Both the position numbers and the translations under genes were made by a program. From Myxocyprinus asiaticus (Eukaryota > Chordata > Actinopteri > Cypriniformes > Catostomidae), in assembly GCF_019703515.2 (NCBI RefSeq), contig NC_059356.1, positions 22,511,197 to 22,575,196 on the forward strand: a DNA stretch of 64,000 nucleotides. The letters are read 5' to 3'. Numbering within the stretch: position 1 is the stretch's first letter; every line of letters begins with the position of its first letter. The notes under the pieces are model-generated. The model did not search any database. It was not told the DNA's origin and worked only from the letters and a program-made list of their open reading frames with translations. Positions 36,238 to 53,571 of the stretch are shown here, piece after piece.

Positions 36238-37842
36238 CAGAGGTGCCCAAACTTTTTCCTATGAAGGGCCAAAAATCAAACATGATTGAGGACCATGGGC
36301 CAAAAGAGAACATTGCGTTATAACAAACTCAGGGCCTGAAATTAATTTCTGAAATGATTGGGGTGTATTGCCCCCTTACACGGCTCATATGGGGGTAATT
36401 TTTTTTCTAGCCTTATGACTCTGTCATCCTTTTATGTCAAATATTTAAATTTAAACAGTTAATTCAGTTTTAAAATGGCATGTTTCAATAATTACAAAAT
36501 TGCATGATCTCTACATTTGCATAATGTCCATTGTTTTGTTTTTTTCTTGTTCACATATTTCCAAATATTTTGGCTATTAAATTAACAGCTTACAAAACAA
36601 ATGCACTGACACAAAGCATTGTGCATTTCTCCAGATTTGGAATGAGGAGTGTTGGAGCCATTTCAGTGGTGACTATTGGGGGCGCTGTGGGTAGTCATGG
36701 TAACCTATTTAAGTGTAGGACTAATTGTTACAGGTGTGGCGCACAGCGAGGTCACGTGAAGCACATGTGCACATTGCTGGACTGAAAAACAAATGGTGTG
36801 CCAACAAGGAGCTTATAAAAATACTTAGCAACTGCTTCAAGCCAATTTAATAAAACAATGAACAGTAGTCAGGGATATGATTCATACACCAAAAGTGGTT
36901 AATGTTCTGTAAAATTATTTTTATATCATTAATAACGTTTTATTTAACATCAAGGCCATTTAATACATCTAGATATTATTTTTGTTAATATTATTATTAA
37001 CTACATTGTAGCATTTGGTTATTTTAGCACGAGAGCAAGACACCAAACTGATGCAGAGCATGACAAGGGGCAGACTGGCCATTGGGAGCACCAGGAGTTT
37101 TTCCAGTGGGCCATTGGGTAATTTGGGCAGGCCAGTTGCTAGGCAAATACAGGCTGTCCTACAGGCAAAATAGGCAGCTGCTCTGAGCTCCATCATGACC
37201 CCAATACAGAGCAAATAGGAAAACACAGGAAGCTGAAGTGCTACTTGCTGAATAATGCTCACGCCTGGTAAAAATGCAGAAAATACGATTATTTTGTGAC
37301 AATTTGAGTCTTTGAGCAGGGCTGTAGCAAGGAATTCTGGGACCCCTGACTGTATATTGCTCTGGGCCCCTTTCATATGAAAATATACAGTTTAAAATTT
37401 GTTGTGGGCCCCCCTCGTTACTACCTTTCACCCCATTAGCTACGGCCCTGTCTTTGAGGCATACTTTTGTTTAAAGCCAAAGTTGGCCCGCGATAACCTT
37501 TGATTTGGTCTGCCTTGACATATAAGACAAGTGAAAAAAAAAAAAAAAAAGCTATTGACGTAGTTTTTCATTGCATTAATATAGCAGATTGCAGAGTAAA
37601 TGTTTTTTGTAGAATGAAATCATAAGTAGGGGAATCAGGGCAACTTTAATATTTTAATATAATACAGTTTCCAGAGCCTGAAATCCAACTAATAATTCCC
37701 ACACAAATTTATTCACTTTATAGTGCTGCGAATTAGAAACCAATAGATACCGATGAAGAAATCAAATCAATAAACTTTTTTTTGTATCAAACTGAATTGC
37801 CCCCTTACACGGCTCATATGGGTGTAATTTCTTTCTAGCCTT
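36238..37842. repeat. Transposon-derived mosaic
   Basis: It starts CAGAGGTGCCCAAACTTTTT, a known hAT-like terminus. The phrase TGCCCCCTTACACGGCTCAT occurs at 36370 and again at 37798, so part of the block is duplicated. 37068-37140 carries a GGGGCAGACTGGCCATTGGG terminus. No coding potential is supported. Confidence 0.45.
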
Positions 37843-38286
37843 TTATTTTATTTTTTTTAAATACCCTTTTCTCCCAATTTGGAATGCCCAATTCCCACTA
37901 CTTAGTAGGTCCTCTTGGTGGCACAGTTACTCACCTCAATCCGGGTGGTGGAGTACAAGTCCAAGTTGCCTCCACTTCTGAGACCGTCAATCCTCACATC
38001 TTGTCACGTGGCTCGCTTTGCACAACACTGCAAAGGCTCTCAGCATGTGGAGGCTCATGCTACCCTCCGCGATCCACGCACAACTCACCAAGCGCCCCAC
38101 CGAGAGCAAGAACCACATTATAGCAACCACGAGGAGGTTACCCCATGTGACTCTACCCTCCCTAGCAACCGGGCCAATTTGGTTGCTTAGGAGACCTGAC
38201 TGGAGTCACTCAGCACGCCCTGGATTCGAACTCGTGACTCCAGGGGTGGTAGTCAGCGTCAATACTTGCTGAGCTACCCAGACCCC
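37843..38286 (-). mobile_element. tRNA-derived SINE with 17-base target duplication
   Basis: Same family as 17730-18159. The head on the right reads GGGTCTGGGTAGCTCAGCAA, with B box GAGTTCGAATCCAGGG. The perfect duplication AATTTCTTTCTAGCCTT is at 37826-37842 and 38287-38303. Confidence 0.9.
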
Positions 38287-38858
38287 AATTTCTTTCTAGC
38301 CTTATATTGCTATTTCTGCCTTTCTTGCAAATGTGCTGCATTATGAATAATGAGGGTGCGCCAAGATATGAAAAGCGCACGTGCTCGCAGTGTTGACAGC
38401 TTTGTTAATTATAAACCGGAACGATATACAGTAATTTTATTGCGTTGTTCGCTTACGGAGACGTGGTATAATGCCATTTACATGCTAAATTAACAGGTTT
38501 AGAAAGGTTTATACATCTGTAACATCTTAAGTTCAGTAACTATGTGAAAGAACCCTTCCTCACTGCGCGCACTTGCACTTCTTACTTTGCTGACAGCTGC
38601 ACAAGAGAGAAAGTGAAAGACAGAGTGGATTTACTCACACAGCTTCTTGAATTACAGTTTGATACAAAAACAAGTTTATTGATTTGTTTTCTTCATCTGT
38701 ATCTATTGGTTTCTAATTCGCAGCTGCACTGTAAAGGGAATAAAAGTGTGCAGGAATTTCTGTTTTAAACAAAGGGCCAGTACTTGTCTATCAATGGGCC
38801 AGCCCAAATTACCCAGCAGCCCACCGGAAAAGCTCCTGATAGCCAATCCGCCCCAGGA

Positions 38859-39575
38859 ACAGCTTGCTGCGGATGGGGCTGTGTAGCCGCAGACCAGTCA
38901 GAGTGCCCATGCTGACCCCTGTCCACCGTGAAAGCGCCTACAGTGGAAGAAGGTGTCCTGGTCTGATGAATCACGTTTTCTTTTAGATCATGTGGACGGT
39001 CGGGTGCATGTGCGTCGTTTACCTGAGGAAGAGATGGCAGCAGGATGCACTATGGGAAGAAGGCAGGCTGACAGAGGCAGTGTGATGCTCTGGGCAATGT
39101 TCTGCTGGGAATCCTTGGGTCCTGGCATTCATGTGAATGTTACTTTGACATGTACCACCTACTTAAAGATTTTTGCAGACCACGTACACCCCTTCATGGC
39201 AACAGTATTCTTTGATGGTAGTGGCCTCTTTCAGCAGGATAATGCGCCCTGCCACACTGCAAACAATTTTCAGGAATGGTTTGAGCAACATGACAAAGAG
39301 TTCAAAGTGTTGACTTAGCCTCCAAATTCCCCAGATCTCAATCCGATTGAGCTTCTATGGGATGTGCTGGACCAACAAGTCCGATCCATGGAGGCTCCAC
39401 CTCACAACTTACAGGACTTAAAGGATCTGCTGTTAACGTCTTGATGCCAGATACCACAGGACACCTACAGAGGTCTTGTGGAGTCCATGCCTTGACGGGT
39501 CAGAGCTGTTTTGGCGACACGAGGGGGACCTACATGATATTAGGCAGGTGGTTTTAATGTTGTGGCTGATCGGTG
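38859..39575 (+). mobile_element. Tc1-type transposon, right half with transposase remnant
   Basis: The frame 38953-39318 reads WSDESRFLLDHVDGRVHVRR, then QQDNAPCHTANN. A TAG stop follows and then SPDLNPIELLWDVLDQQ. These are the three DDE catalytic blocks of Tc1 transposases, with the stop before the Glu block and at least one more stop later. The right end GGCTGATCGGTG is followed by TA at 39576-39577. Confidence 0.85.
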
Positions 39576-39577
39576 TA

Positions 39578-40207
39578 AACCTTGAGTCCATGGTGTCAGT
39601 GCACATGCAGTCTTTTGTTTTTTTGATTGGACTTCACTTCAAAAAACTGATTTTCAAGACAATATTTTTGTCTTGTTTTCCAGTAAAATTATCTAAACAT
39701 TCTTAAAAAGTGATTTATTTATTTGACAAGCAAACTTCCTTAAGATTTTAAGTCTTGTTTTGAGAGAAACTTAACTGAATCTAGTACGATAAATGCTTAA
39801 AACAAGAAAAAAACTTTTTCCCAATGGGGTAAGAAAAATTATTTAACTTAATTCAAAGGGAAAACAAGTTTATTTTTCTTACCCCACTGGCAGATTTTTG
39901 ATCTTGTGAAACAAGACATAATGTCTTTTGCCATTTTGCTTGAAAAGTAAATAAATCATGTTTTAAGAACGTGTAGATAATTTTACAGGAAAACAAGAAA
40001 AAAAATACTTTTAAAAAAGACCATTTAAATAGAACAACATTTCTGAGAAAGCTACCAACACATCTCACCCAGTAATGCTGACAGGAAACCATACTTGGTG
40101 TGTTTTAGTGTATCTGCTTGGTGTGTCAACACTTAGACCCACAGACATCAGCTTGATCAGAGCACTTACATTTCTGCTTTACAATCCTCACTTACCTGTT
40201 TGAAAAC
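39578..40207. other. Upstream region of lectin locus C
   Basis: AT-rich with short inverted words (CTTACCCCATTGG and its complement near 39830 and 39880). No TATA box is evident before the ATG at 40208. Confidence 0.35.
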
Positions 40208-44685
<4,478 letters not shown>

Positions 44686-46510
44686 ATGCTACTCCAATTA
44701 CTGATGACATTGTATGGTTGAAGATGTTTTTGTGTTTCACTGTACTCAATTAAACACAGGATGTTGTAATTACAGTATAAAGTAAAATTTTATCGAATGG
44801 CATCTGTTTAGGTGCAATGGACAGTTTTATTTAAATTGCCTTTTTATTTTTGCTTAATTGCATTTGTGTCTTTGTTTCATATATTACACTTCTGATTTGG
44901 TTCATTTTGACAAACAAACATGACACTGCAAACCTTAGCATCTTTTAACATGTCGATGTACATTAAGCATGTTCGCTTGCTGTTGCTTTTAAACCTTTTA
45001 AAAACTATTTATTGATGCTAAGATGGCAACAATTAATTATATGAATATTCATTGAATATGAGTAGTTGCTCATTTGTTTGGTATCTTACATTAAATATCC
45101 TATGCTGTTTTGGATAAAGCCAAAGATGCATTTTACAGACACACAGAAAGTAGAGAGACATCTAGCTTATCAACATTTTAACCTACAGTACTGCCAGGAA
45201 ATTATGCATACCAGCAAAGATGCTTCTGTCTAAATGCTTAGAAACCCACTGCACTTTGAACACATTGAAATTACATCTGTTTTTCAGTCCTGCCATACAG
45301 TCTTTAGTTTATATTTCTAAACCCTCAATGCAAGAAATGATTGGCACTCTTGGTCAGACTCCTAACATGAGGTTTGGTAATAAGATTAAATTAAAAATAA
45401 TTTAGTGCCTGTATTTTAGTGGATAATTTAAAGTGTCAGATTAATGACAAAGTGACGTCTTCCCTGATTTAGTATTAACTGATTTCTTTTAACATTTTAA
45501 AAAAAATTTTTTTTTTACAACTACATGCAATTTACTGAAATACCAGTTTTGTTTTTGTTGTTGTGTAAAGACAGTGTGTAAAACTGTTGTGATTTATATG
45601 CACCACACATAATATATAAGTTAAAAATATATAATGTGTATACAAATAAATCATACATTGTATTTAATTTGTGTAATTTTTCAATTTCCAATTTTTATTT
45701 TATTATTATGTGTTACAATATAATAATTATAATTATAGTATTTGGACAGTAAACCCTCATGTCACAATAGCAACCTTTTTACTGCGAATTAACAGCAAGT
45801 TTGTGAGCAGCATTTATGTTCAGTCATTGGAGGTGGGAGTTTTTTTTTTATTACCACTGGTGTGTAAATGGAATAATTACAGATTACCTTTATATGCTGC
45901 CATTTACATTTATTATAATTGTAATTAACCATATAAGATGCCTATCTCACAGACTTCCTTCAACAACCTTTCAATTCTATGATTCTGTTATACTGTACAT
46001 AACTGTGGTCATAGAGTTTTCGCTACACCCTATGCTCTCCATGCTTTTTTTTAAACTATTTTTAATCTCTATTTGAAAGCTCTTCATTCATTGTCAACAG
46101 GTTGTTTTTTTGAGATGTTGATTTTGTTTTTTGTTTTTTGCATAAGTTGTCAGACTAGAGAAAAATGCTTTAAGAATAAATTACTGTAAACAATAAGACA
46201 AAAATATTTATGAATAAACTCTTTATACTCAACACCTTTTTTTATTTTTTATTTTTTTGGAAAATAATGTAAACCATTAGGCATGCTAAGTATCTTGCAT
46301 GGTTGAAAATCAACATGACCTGAGACGAGTCTGTTGAAATCATACACAAAACCACTAAGAACCAGCTGACTCGAAATGCATGCAAAGTCGTGTCGATGTG
46401 GTTAACTGAAACCCCCAGACAGCTACCTCTCTTCAGAGTATTTTATTACCAGAGACCGTGTTCTTCAGTTTTACACTTCAGTGCTGGAATATACTCAGTT
46501 CAGACAAAAA
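44686..46510. other. Intergenic between loci C and B
   Basis: AT-rich. TTAGCATCTTTTAACA at 44936 recurs at 47244 in intron 1 of locus B, suggesting a local duplication. No exon is recognised, and no clear TATA box is seen upstream of 46511. Confidence 0.4.
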
Positions 46511-49248
46511 ATGGCTGAAAATATTTATTTAAACTGGGTATCAGACTCCGAACTGAGGCCAGACTCAAAGCATAAGGATGGAGGTACGTTTCTGATTCTT
46601 GTCCTAGTTTATCACATAAAGTACATTATTTTATAAGATAAAGAAGACATTACACTGTAAAAAGTAAAAAATGTGCAGTTGTTAAGCTATTTTTACCTGA
46701 CCTGACCCTTAAAAATTACTTTTGCTGGTGTAACCTTATATATGTTTTGAAGTTGATTTAGTCCATTTAAAAAAGCATTTTTGACATTTAGATATTAGCT
46801 CAAAAAGCACATTTTAGGTTACGTGAGAATTATTATTATTTATTTTTTTTACTGTGTAGAACACTTATTTGTAATCATTTCATGTTTATTATGTTCCCCT
46901 TTTTGTATAGGCTACATTTTTTCAAGTTCAATTTCTAATTACAATTTATCACCAAATTTTGGTGCACACAAGGGCTTTCTCCTGCATTGTCTACTAATAT
47001 AAATACAATTAACTCTTCTATTATTACCCCTCCAGTTATTTCTGTTATTGCTTGTATATTATGACTGTTGAAAACCACTGGTGAAGCAGGCTTTGTTTGA
47101 CACAGGCTTGACCAAAAAGCCCACCTGCTGCAGAAATCTACATTAAACAATATACATGCAAGAATGGACATTTGGGGTCTATATCACTTCATATGAGAAT
47201 TAACTGAATGTCCCTTTTGACAAACAACCATGACCATGCCAACATTAGCATCTTTTAACACTAAGCAAGTTGCAATCATTCAATGTTTATTCCACCCTTT
47301 TGTTTTTGTTTTTGTATAGGCCACATTTTATTAAGTTCAATTTATACGTTAAAGCAGTTTATACGTTTATGCAGGGCAGTGTTCCAAACCAATGCAGATG
47401 CTATTCACTGTTCTCCTCTTCCTGTCTTTGTTGGCAAATGGGGGGTTGGCATACCTGTGTGAGTATCCTCACATTTCAAATATATACAAACATATGTTAT
47501 ATTACATTTTAGAAGCAATACATTTCTTATTTTATTTTCATTATGATGCTTCACAGATCACAACAAATATGCAAATTGGCACTGTGAACCAATAAGAAAC
47601 TGCTTGAATTCAGGTATGTGAGCATTTACTCTCCTCTTACAAAGCTACACATTACAAGTTTCACTAATTTCACTCTTTCCACAGACTTTCATTTAGATGT
47701 TCAACCAATCATCTCCTTGAAAAACTACAGTCCACCAAACTATTGTTCAGGTAAAACATGCCACATTATTTATAATTAGCATAAATAAGAAGAGCCAGTA
47801 CTGTAGTGTAAGATTATGTGCTCTATTTTCATGACTGTGCTTGATGTCTTATCCAGTTTTCGTGAGAGTGCTCTTCTAAGCATATATTCACACCATCACA
47901 ACACACAAGTGGGTGTGGGTTGTGCTTGTGCTATATGTGGCACAAATCTTTTCCTAACAAATGGGTAATTGTGTTAAAGACATCTGAGAACCTTGTCTTT
48001 TCTTGGTGCAAAGTCTAAACTCAGTTCCTCTATTTGAAGTTTGATTCCACCATCAGAAGATATTAAAGATATCGATCACTTTTAATATAAGCCATGATTT
48101 GTGTCAGTAGATCAAGATGAATAATTATATTTGCATTACATATAATTTAATGCAGCCTAGGCCTACATCCGATTAGTCCTGATGAGCACCACAATTTCCA
48201 TAAGGAGCATGTCAATTTCACAGAAATATGCCTGTCATTTAACAAGGACATAGTTAATGCGCAAAAGAATATAAGACCCAAATGGTCCATATTTCTATTC
48301 TTATTCAGAAGAATTTGACCAGCAACATTAAGAATTAAATACAGCAGAATAAATACAGTTTGTGGATATTTCATTTAATTTTCACTTATCGATTGCTCTC
48401 AGTTCTATTTTCAGCTTGACCACAAACTCAAACTGTTTTTTTTTTTTTTTTTGTTTTTTTTTACTTCAGTGTGTACATTTCTTTTACATCTTCATTAACA
48501 CTAAGCAAACTGTCTCTACATATTTAACAGAAAAGTGGTTCAAAGCAAAGGGCAGATTATATGTTTTCTCCACTGATACCAAGGACTGGAAAAGCAGCAG
48601 AAAGCGCTGTCAGGCTCTGGGTGGAGACTTGGTTATTATCAACAGTGGAGAAGAGCAGGTACAGATAGAGAAGAATGTGACAATGAAGGAGAAAAAGAGA
48701 GACAATCATTTGAGCCAACAATTGATCCAAGACAATGACAAAAGCACTTGACACATATATAATCTGTTTGTGCTTTTTATTTTAGGATTTTCTCTCTAAA
48801 AATGTCAATGGTTATTATGACTTCCACTGGATTGGCTTAACTGACAGCCAGACTGAGGGGGTCTGGCATTGGGTGGACAACGCCTCTTTAACCAGTTACA
48901 TTGCGTAAGCCTGTCAGACTTTTAATGTCGTATTCATATAATTTCTGATATGCTTAGAATTACCTCTGTATTAATTAGTGGCCACTACTGTGAGACTGCG
49001 AGCAAAAAAATCATAAAGCTAAGTAAGCTACTGCTTAGCTAACAGTTTTTGTTATTTTAACGAGTCCATTATGAACTCTCAATGTCTATACATTTTCTTT
49101 ACTTAGATGGGAGTCTCCCCCAGATGACTGGAAAGTAGAAAATCCTGTGGGTGAAGACTGTGTTATCTTAAAACATGATAAATGGGGAGATGTTTCCTGC
49201 TTGAGGCAGGAGAAAAGGATATGCGAGATCCCATGCTCTCCACCATGA
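46511..49248 (+). CDS. C-type lectin-like type II membrane receptor, intact locus B
   Basis: Seven exons: 46511-46583, 47375-47458, 47557-47613, 47685-47750, 48531-48658, 48786-48904, 49107-49248. All have GT/AG sites; phases are 1-1-1-1-0-2; 222 aa. The tail (1-32) has ENIYLNW. The transmembrane helix (33-52) lacks charged residues, so adaptor pairing by a membrane charge is unlikely. The stalk (53-93) has three cysteines. The lectin domain (94-222) has W96, C120, [12 protein letters not shown] at 151-154, PPDD at 180-183, GEDC ending at 194, WGD at 202-204, C207 and C215. Disulfides C120-C215 and C194-C207 are expected. The usual EPN/QPD and WND sugar-binding motifs are changed to PPD and WGD. 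The nearest known class is NK-type or CD209/CLEC4-like fish receptors; exact orthology is not claimed. It is probably an immune-cell surface receptor (inference). Confidence 0.88.
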
Positions 49249-50326
49249 AACAACTCTCAACTGTGTGTAGACAAACTAATTACATGTATAGCAAATTCGC
49301 TAGAAAATTTAGTCATTCCAACTTCTATTGGTTCTATTTACATTTGAGTTATTTTTAATTTTCAGAGGTATTCTGAAAATGAGTTGAGTTTATACAGTAT
49401 CTTGTCAAATGTGTTTTCTGTGTTATGATTTACTGTAAGTGTTTAGGCATTGCAGGGGCATATCTTGAATTTTGTTTAGGGGTGGCATGCAGACTATGAG
49501 GGGTGGCAACACTAAAGCAAGCACCATACGTAGTTCTTATAGATTATGGTACCAAGCTTCATTGCAACAAATACTAGCTTATTAATTGGAGTCACTATCA
49601 ATTTATAAATGTACACGAATCTGTGACAGAACTGCATTTCCACAGGAACCACATAGTAACCATTTTGCTATTGATCTGCCAACATTGAAACTTATTATAC
49701 TAAAAAAATATATAAATAAATAAAGTAACAAAATTTCTATGTCCAGAGTACCAAGACATTGTCTATCAAACACGTCAACAAATTCTAAATGTTCCTATGC
49801 TTCACATATAGAACCGGCAATCTGGACTAAATGTCACCACCTTTGTTAAGTGTACCCATGGATGGAAAATGCATGCATTCACATGTTATTCTGCTAATAA
49901 AGTCCTATAGGCCTATCACCTTTGTAACAGCTGGAATAAGCCATTTGAAAGTGAAGATTAACACAAAGTTAGGTCTAAATAAAAAACTGTACAGAAAATT
50001 GTACTGTGGGGGGCAGTGCTGCAAAACTCATGAATATTAATTATGTTATGCACAGTAAAAGATTCTTTTGAATTACCTGTTTCGATCAACAGTAATTCTT
50101 AATGACCGATTCAAGCACCCAAATAAATATTTCACATAAAATGGTTATTTCATTTCCACATCTGCTACTATCAGTCTTGGGATTTTGTTTATCATTAGAT
50201 GAATACATAGATCAGCACTTTAATTAAGAACATGACTGACTGATCTAGTGGTAACTTTTTGCCTTTAGTTTATAGAGGTTTTGGATTCTAATTCACCCAA
50301 ATATAACTTTTTATTTTAATAAAACA
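49249..50326. other. Downstream of locus B, no gene recognised
   Basis: AT-rich; AATAAA words near 49713-49725 are candidate poly-A signals for locus B. An open frame at 49831-50040 has no recognisable content. Confidence 0.4.
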
Positions 50327-51250
50327 AGATTGCAATAACAGATGCAAGGAGACGAGAGTAGCGGAAACACAGACACATTTATTGACAGTTCTGTATATGA
50401 AAGAACAGCGAACTCCGAAATTCAGATAGGGACAACCACAAACTCTGCACTCCAGCAGCGGGAACCCGGAATGCGCCTGAGCTCCCATGAACAAGATGAC
50501 ACAGTTAATAAATAAACGTCTCCCATCACACAACCCAGCCATGAAACAACTGTCTCGTTTGGAAGGAGGCATCCTCCGGAGGTCGCATTTGTCGGCCGCA
50601 TATGTCATCGAGGCTGTCTCGTTTCAGAAAAGCGAGTAGGACACTTCAAATACAGCCCTCTTTCACTGGAATTCGGAGGCTGCATGAGGTGTATCCTTCA
50701 TGGGCACTCACAACCCACAATACTTTACTTCAACGGAAATGTCTAAAAAATTTCAATATGATGTTCAAACAGTTGAAGTACCTCAGTAGATGGGTGCAGA
50801 GTATATAATATGTATAATTATATTAATATATAATTAAAATAATTATTAGACTAAAAGTAAACATGTAAAATCTATTTTCTTTTCTCTTTACATCATTATA
50901 ACACTCCTAAAATGTACCTCATATATTCCCTTCCAGAGGGTCTTGGTTCCCTTCTCACTCAAAGCGCTCGCACTTGTTAAAGAGTGGCGTGCTGTCATAG
51001 CAACCATGTTATGTTCCATTTCCGTTTGTCCCACAAAGGCCGTCTCGTTTAAACGAAGCTTGTTTAAAGGTGGACACTCGGTATACTGCAGCCTTCAAAG
51101 GACGCGTCCTACTTAGCATGCAGCCTTCCAAACAAGACACAGCCACTCAGTTTATATAGGAAGGAAACACTCTGCATGCCGGTGCTCCCCATCAACAATC
51201 AGCTAACCTGGGTACCCCACACCTGAGAGCGATTAAGAGAGAGGGAGAGA
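50327..51250 (-). mobile_element. LTR-like block interrupted by a MITE
   Basis: On the reverse strand a TATATAAACTGAG box (51151-51160 region) is followed, after removing the 591-base MITE, by AATAAATGTG (complement of 50374-50383) about 180 bases on, and then GTCTCCTTGCATC. That order (TATA, poly-A, end) suits an LTR. Edges are uncertain. Confidence 0.5.
50551..51141. mobile_element. MITE, second copy of the 12081-12619 family
   Basis: Left end TGTCTCGTTTGGAAGGAGGC; right end GCAGCCTTCCAAACAAGACA. It shares the interior with the first copy (GCACTCACAACCCACAATAC). Confidence 0.8.
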
Positions 51251-51365
51251 AAGAACACACACAAACGAGCAGGGACGATCTCTGCTGTCTGATGGCCGGA
51301 GCGAGCGCCGACATACTGTGTGGAGACTAGCGGTTTGACAACACTGGGCTGTGACTGGTTCGTTG

Positions 51366-52362
51366 ATGGAAGGAAGTAGTGTAGTATCCGGAAGTAATTC
51401 GGAGATGGAAGATGAAGCATATGGCGGGGAAGGTAGAGGTGGGAGAAATTTTAAATGGTCGGTGATGGAAAAACGAAAAAGGAAGAAGAGTTGGAGTCAG
51501 ATCTCGGGAACAGATAGTGATAAGGAGCAGAGCTCTACAAGAATAAGGAAGGAAGATATAAGGTACTGTTGAAGTTTGCGTCTGATGCTGTTGGTATAAT
51601 CCATCCATTGAAAATTGCCAAAGCTATTATGGAATAGATTGGAAAGAATGACTGTGCGAAAAATTTGAGGGATCGTAAATGACTTATATTATGTAAGGAT
51701 AGTAGTCAACAAATGGCAGCGCTTGGACTAAAAACATTGCAATAAAATGTTGATGTGCCAAAGATGTGCCAGATATGGAGGAAATCATGAGTACGGTAAA
51801 TGTGAACAAGATGTGAAGCCAAAGTGTGGTAATTGTGGTGGGGAGCTCAGTGCATGCTATGAGGGCTGCCAGTACAGGAAAGAAGCTGTTCAGAGTGTGA
51901 GAGCGTCAGAAGGTCTGACTTATGCAGAGGCTCTCAAGAAGTTTCAGATGTCAAAACCTAAGAGTGACAACAGATTGGAACTGAGTCTTCCAGTTAATGA
52001 ACCAGACCCTAGCAGAGTAAATATGAATGGAAAACTCATGGTAGTTGACAAGATTGCATTTGTTTCATTTTTGGCTGAGGTAGTGAATTGCTCAGCACAA
52101 ACTGAGAGTAGAAAGAGAGGATTAAAATTATTATTAGGGCAGCAGAAAAATATCTGGATGTTGAGGAGGTATCAGTAGAACAGATAAACGATAAATTTAA
52201 GATGCACATGGCAAGTTCTCAGGCACCATGTGGTGGATCCTAATGGTGCTATGGATCTTGCAGTGGAATGCAAGGAGATTAATTGCGAACGGTCAAGAAT
52301 TAAATAAAAATATTGCAGAACAGAATAACAAGTCACATGTAATTTGTATTCAGGAAACTTGA
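51366..52362 (+). pseudogene. I/Nimb-type LINE, ORF1 and start of endonuclease
   Basis: ORF1 starts MEGSSVVSGSNSEMEDEAYG at 51366. After frameshifts and stops (51570-51740) it resumes at 51747-52178 with CQRCARYGGNHEYGKC, a CCHC zinc knuckle. A second knuckle, CGNCGGELSACYEGC, has Leu where His is expected. ORF1 is a nucleic-acid-binding chaperone in such elements. ORF2 opens near 52257 with ILQWNARRLIANGQEL and VICIQET, the N and E catalytic blocks of the APE endonuclease. A DIRS remnant then cuts the frame. Confidence 0.82.
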
Positions 52363-52363
52363 C

Positions 52364-53571
52364 TTCCTTATCTGTCACTCACTCAACGTTGTGTCGATGT
52401 AGTGACACTAGGGGTCACTCTTGGGAGCCCAAGACACCTCTGGTCTTTGATAAAAGGCCAATGAAAATTGGCGAGTGGTATTTGCATGCCACTCCCCCAG
52501 ACATACGGGTATAAAAGGAGCTGGTATGCAGCCACTCATTCAGATTTTCTCTTCAGAGCCGAACGTTCATGCTCACTGAGCTGAATTCTCATGACTGTTC
52601 ATTCACCTCTGCTGGATCTGATGGCGCATTTCAGCGGCTTCACCCTCCTCTGCGCTGGTGCACTGCAGAGAATGCCCCTGGGCACTTCGGCAGAAAAAAG
52701 AGAGTATATTTTCCTGAAAGAGTATATTTCTCTAAAAGAGCGGCACACACGGAACGTCTTTTTAAAGACGCGTCTTTTTAAAGATGCCTTTCCGATTGTG
52801 TGTTAGTCCTGGTTGCGGTCATTACCTCTCAACTTCAGATGGTCACGATCGCTGTCTTTTGTGTCTGGGCGTGACCCACATGGAGGCAGCATTTGTGGAT
52901 GGTTCATGTTCTCACTGCGAGAACATGACCATGGCAACGTTGCAGTCGCGGCTTGCTTTCATGAGAAAGCAAGCCACCCCTGCGGCTCCCCGCCTCGGTC
53001 CTTCTACCTACGGGTTTGAGGCCAGCGCGGCTAGCACTGGGGGCAATTTGGGGACCCCAATGTGACCGCCTCCTCCGGGTTCAGAGCATCTCTTTTCTCG
53101 GTTTGGAGTTGGACTCAGTCTCTTTGACAGCGCACCTCACAAACGAGCGTGCACAGTTGGTGCTGGCCTGTTTGAAGGCGTTCAAACAGAAAACAGCGGT
53201 TCCACTGAAACTCTTTCAGAGGCTCCTGGGTCATATGGCATCCTCAGCGGTGGCCACCCCGCTCAGGTTGATGCATATGAGACCGCTTCAGCACTGGCTT
53301 CAGACTCGAGTCCCGAGAGGGGCATGGCGCCGCGGGACACATCGCGTGGTCATCACGCCGGTCTGTCACCGTCTCTTCAGCCCTTGGACCGACCTCTCAT
53401 TTCTATGGGCAGGTGTTCCCCTAGAGCAGGTCTCCAGATGCGTCATGGTCACGACAGATGCCTCCAAAATGGGCTGGGGTGCTGTTTGCAACAGGCATGC
53501 AGCTGCCGGCTTATGGACGGGCCCGGCTTATGGTCGGGCATCAACTGCCTCGAGTTGTTGACAATTCTGCT
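52364..53571 (+). mobile_element. Internally deleted DIRS element inside the LINE
   Basis: It starts at the DIRS terminus (TTATCTGTCACTCACTC), with a GGTATAAAAGGAGCTG TATA box at 52508-52523. A gag start follows at 52784 (SPGCGHYLSTSDGHDRCLLC, with cysteine pairs). Near 53065-53073 it jumps to the end of the reverse transcriptase domain (ISFLGLELDSVSLTAHLTNE) and the RNase H start (VMVTTDASKMGWGAV). It stops at GACAATTCTGCT, where LINE sequence resumes. Tyrosine recombinase and the 3' terminal repeats are absent. Confidence 0.82.

Larger units (their letters stand above)
31267..38858. mobile_element. 7.6-kb composite insertion splitting the Tc1 element
   Basis: The left edge AGGGGTGGACTGGGA and the right edge CCAATCCGCCCC are imperfect inverted ends, resembling the GGGGCGGACTGG termini of a fish DNA transposon; a third such end is at 37068. 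Inside are a spliced Cys-rich remnant (32925-34690), microsatellites, a SINE scrap, a hAT-like end at 36238 and an intact SINE. No transposase was recognised, so it is either a large non-autonomous element or stacked insertions. Confidence 0.5.

Noticed and set aside
36531..37431. Open frames near 36.5-37.4 kb
   Set aside because: Fall in a mosaic of transposon ends; no conserved content.
45220..46076. Short + strand frames between loci C and B as extra exons
   Set aside because: No splice signals in the phases used by the lectin family and no alignment to its exons.
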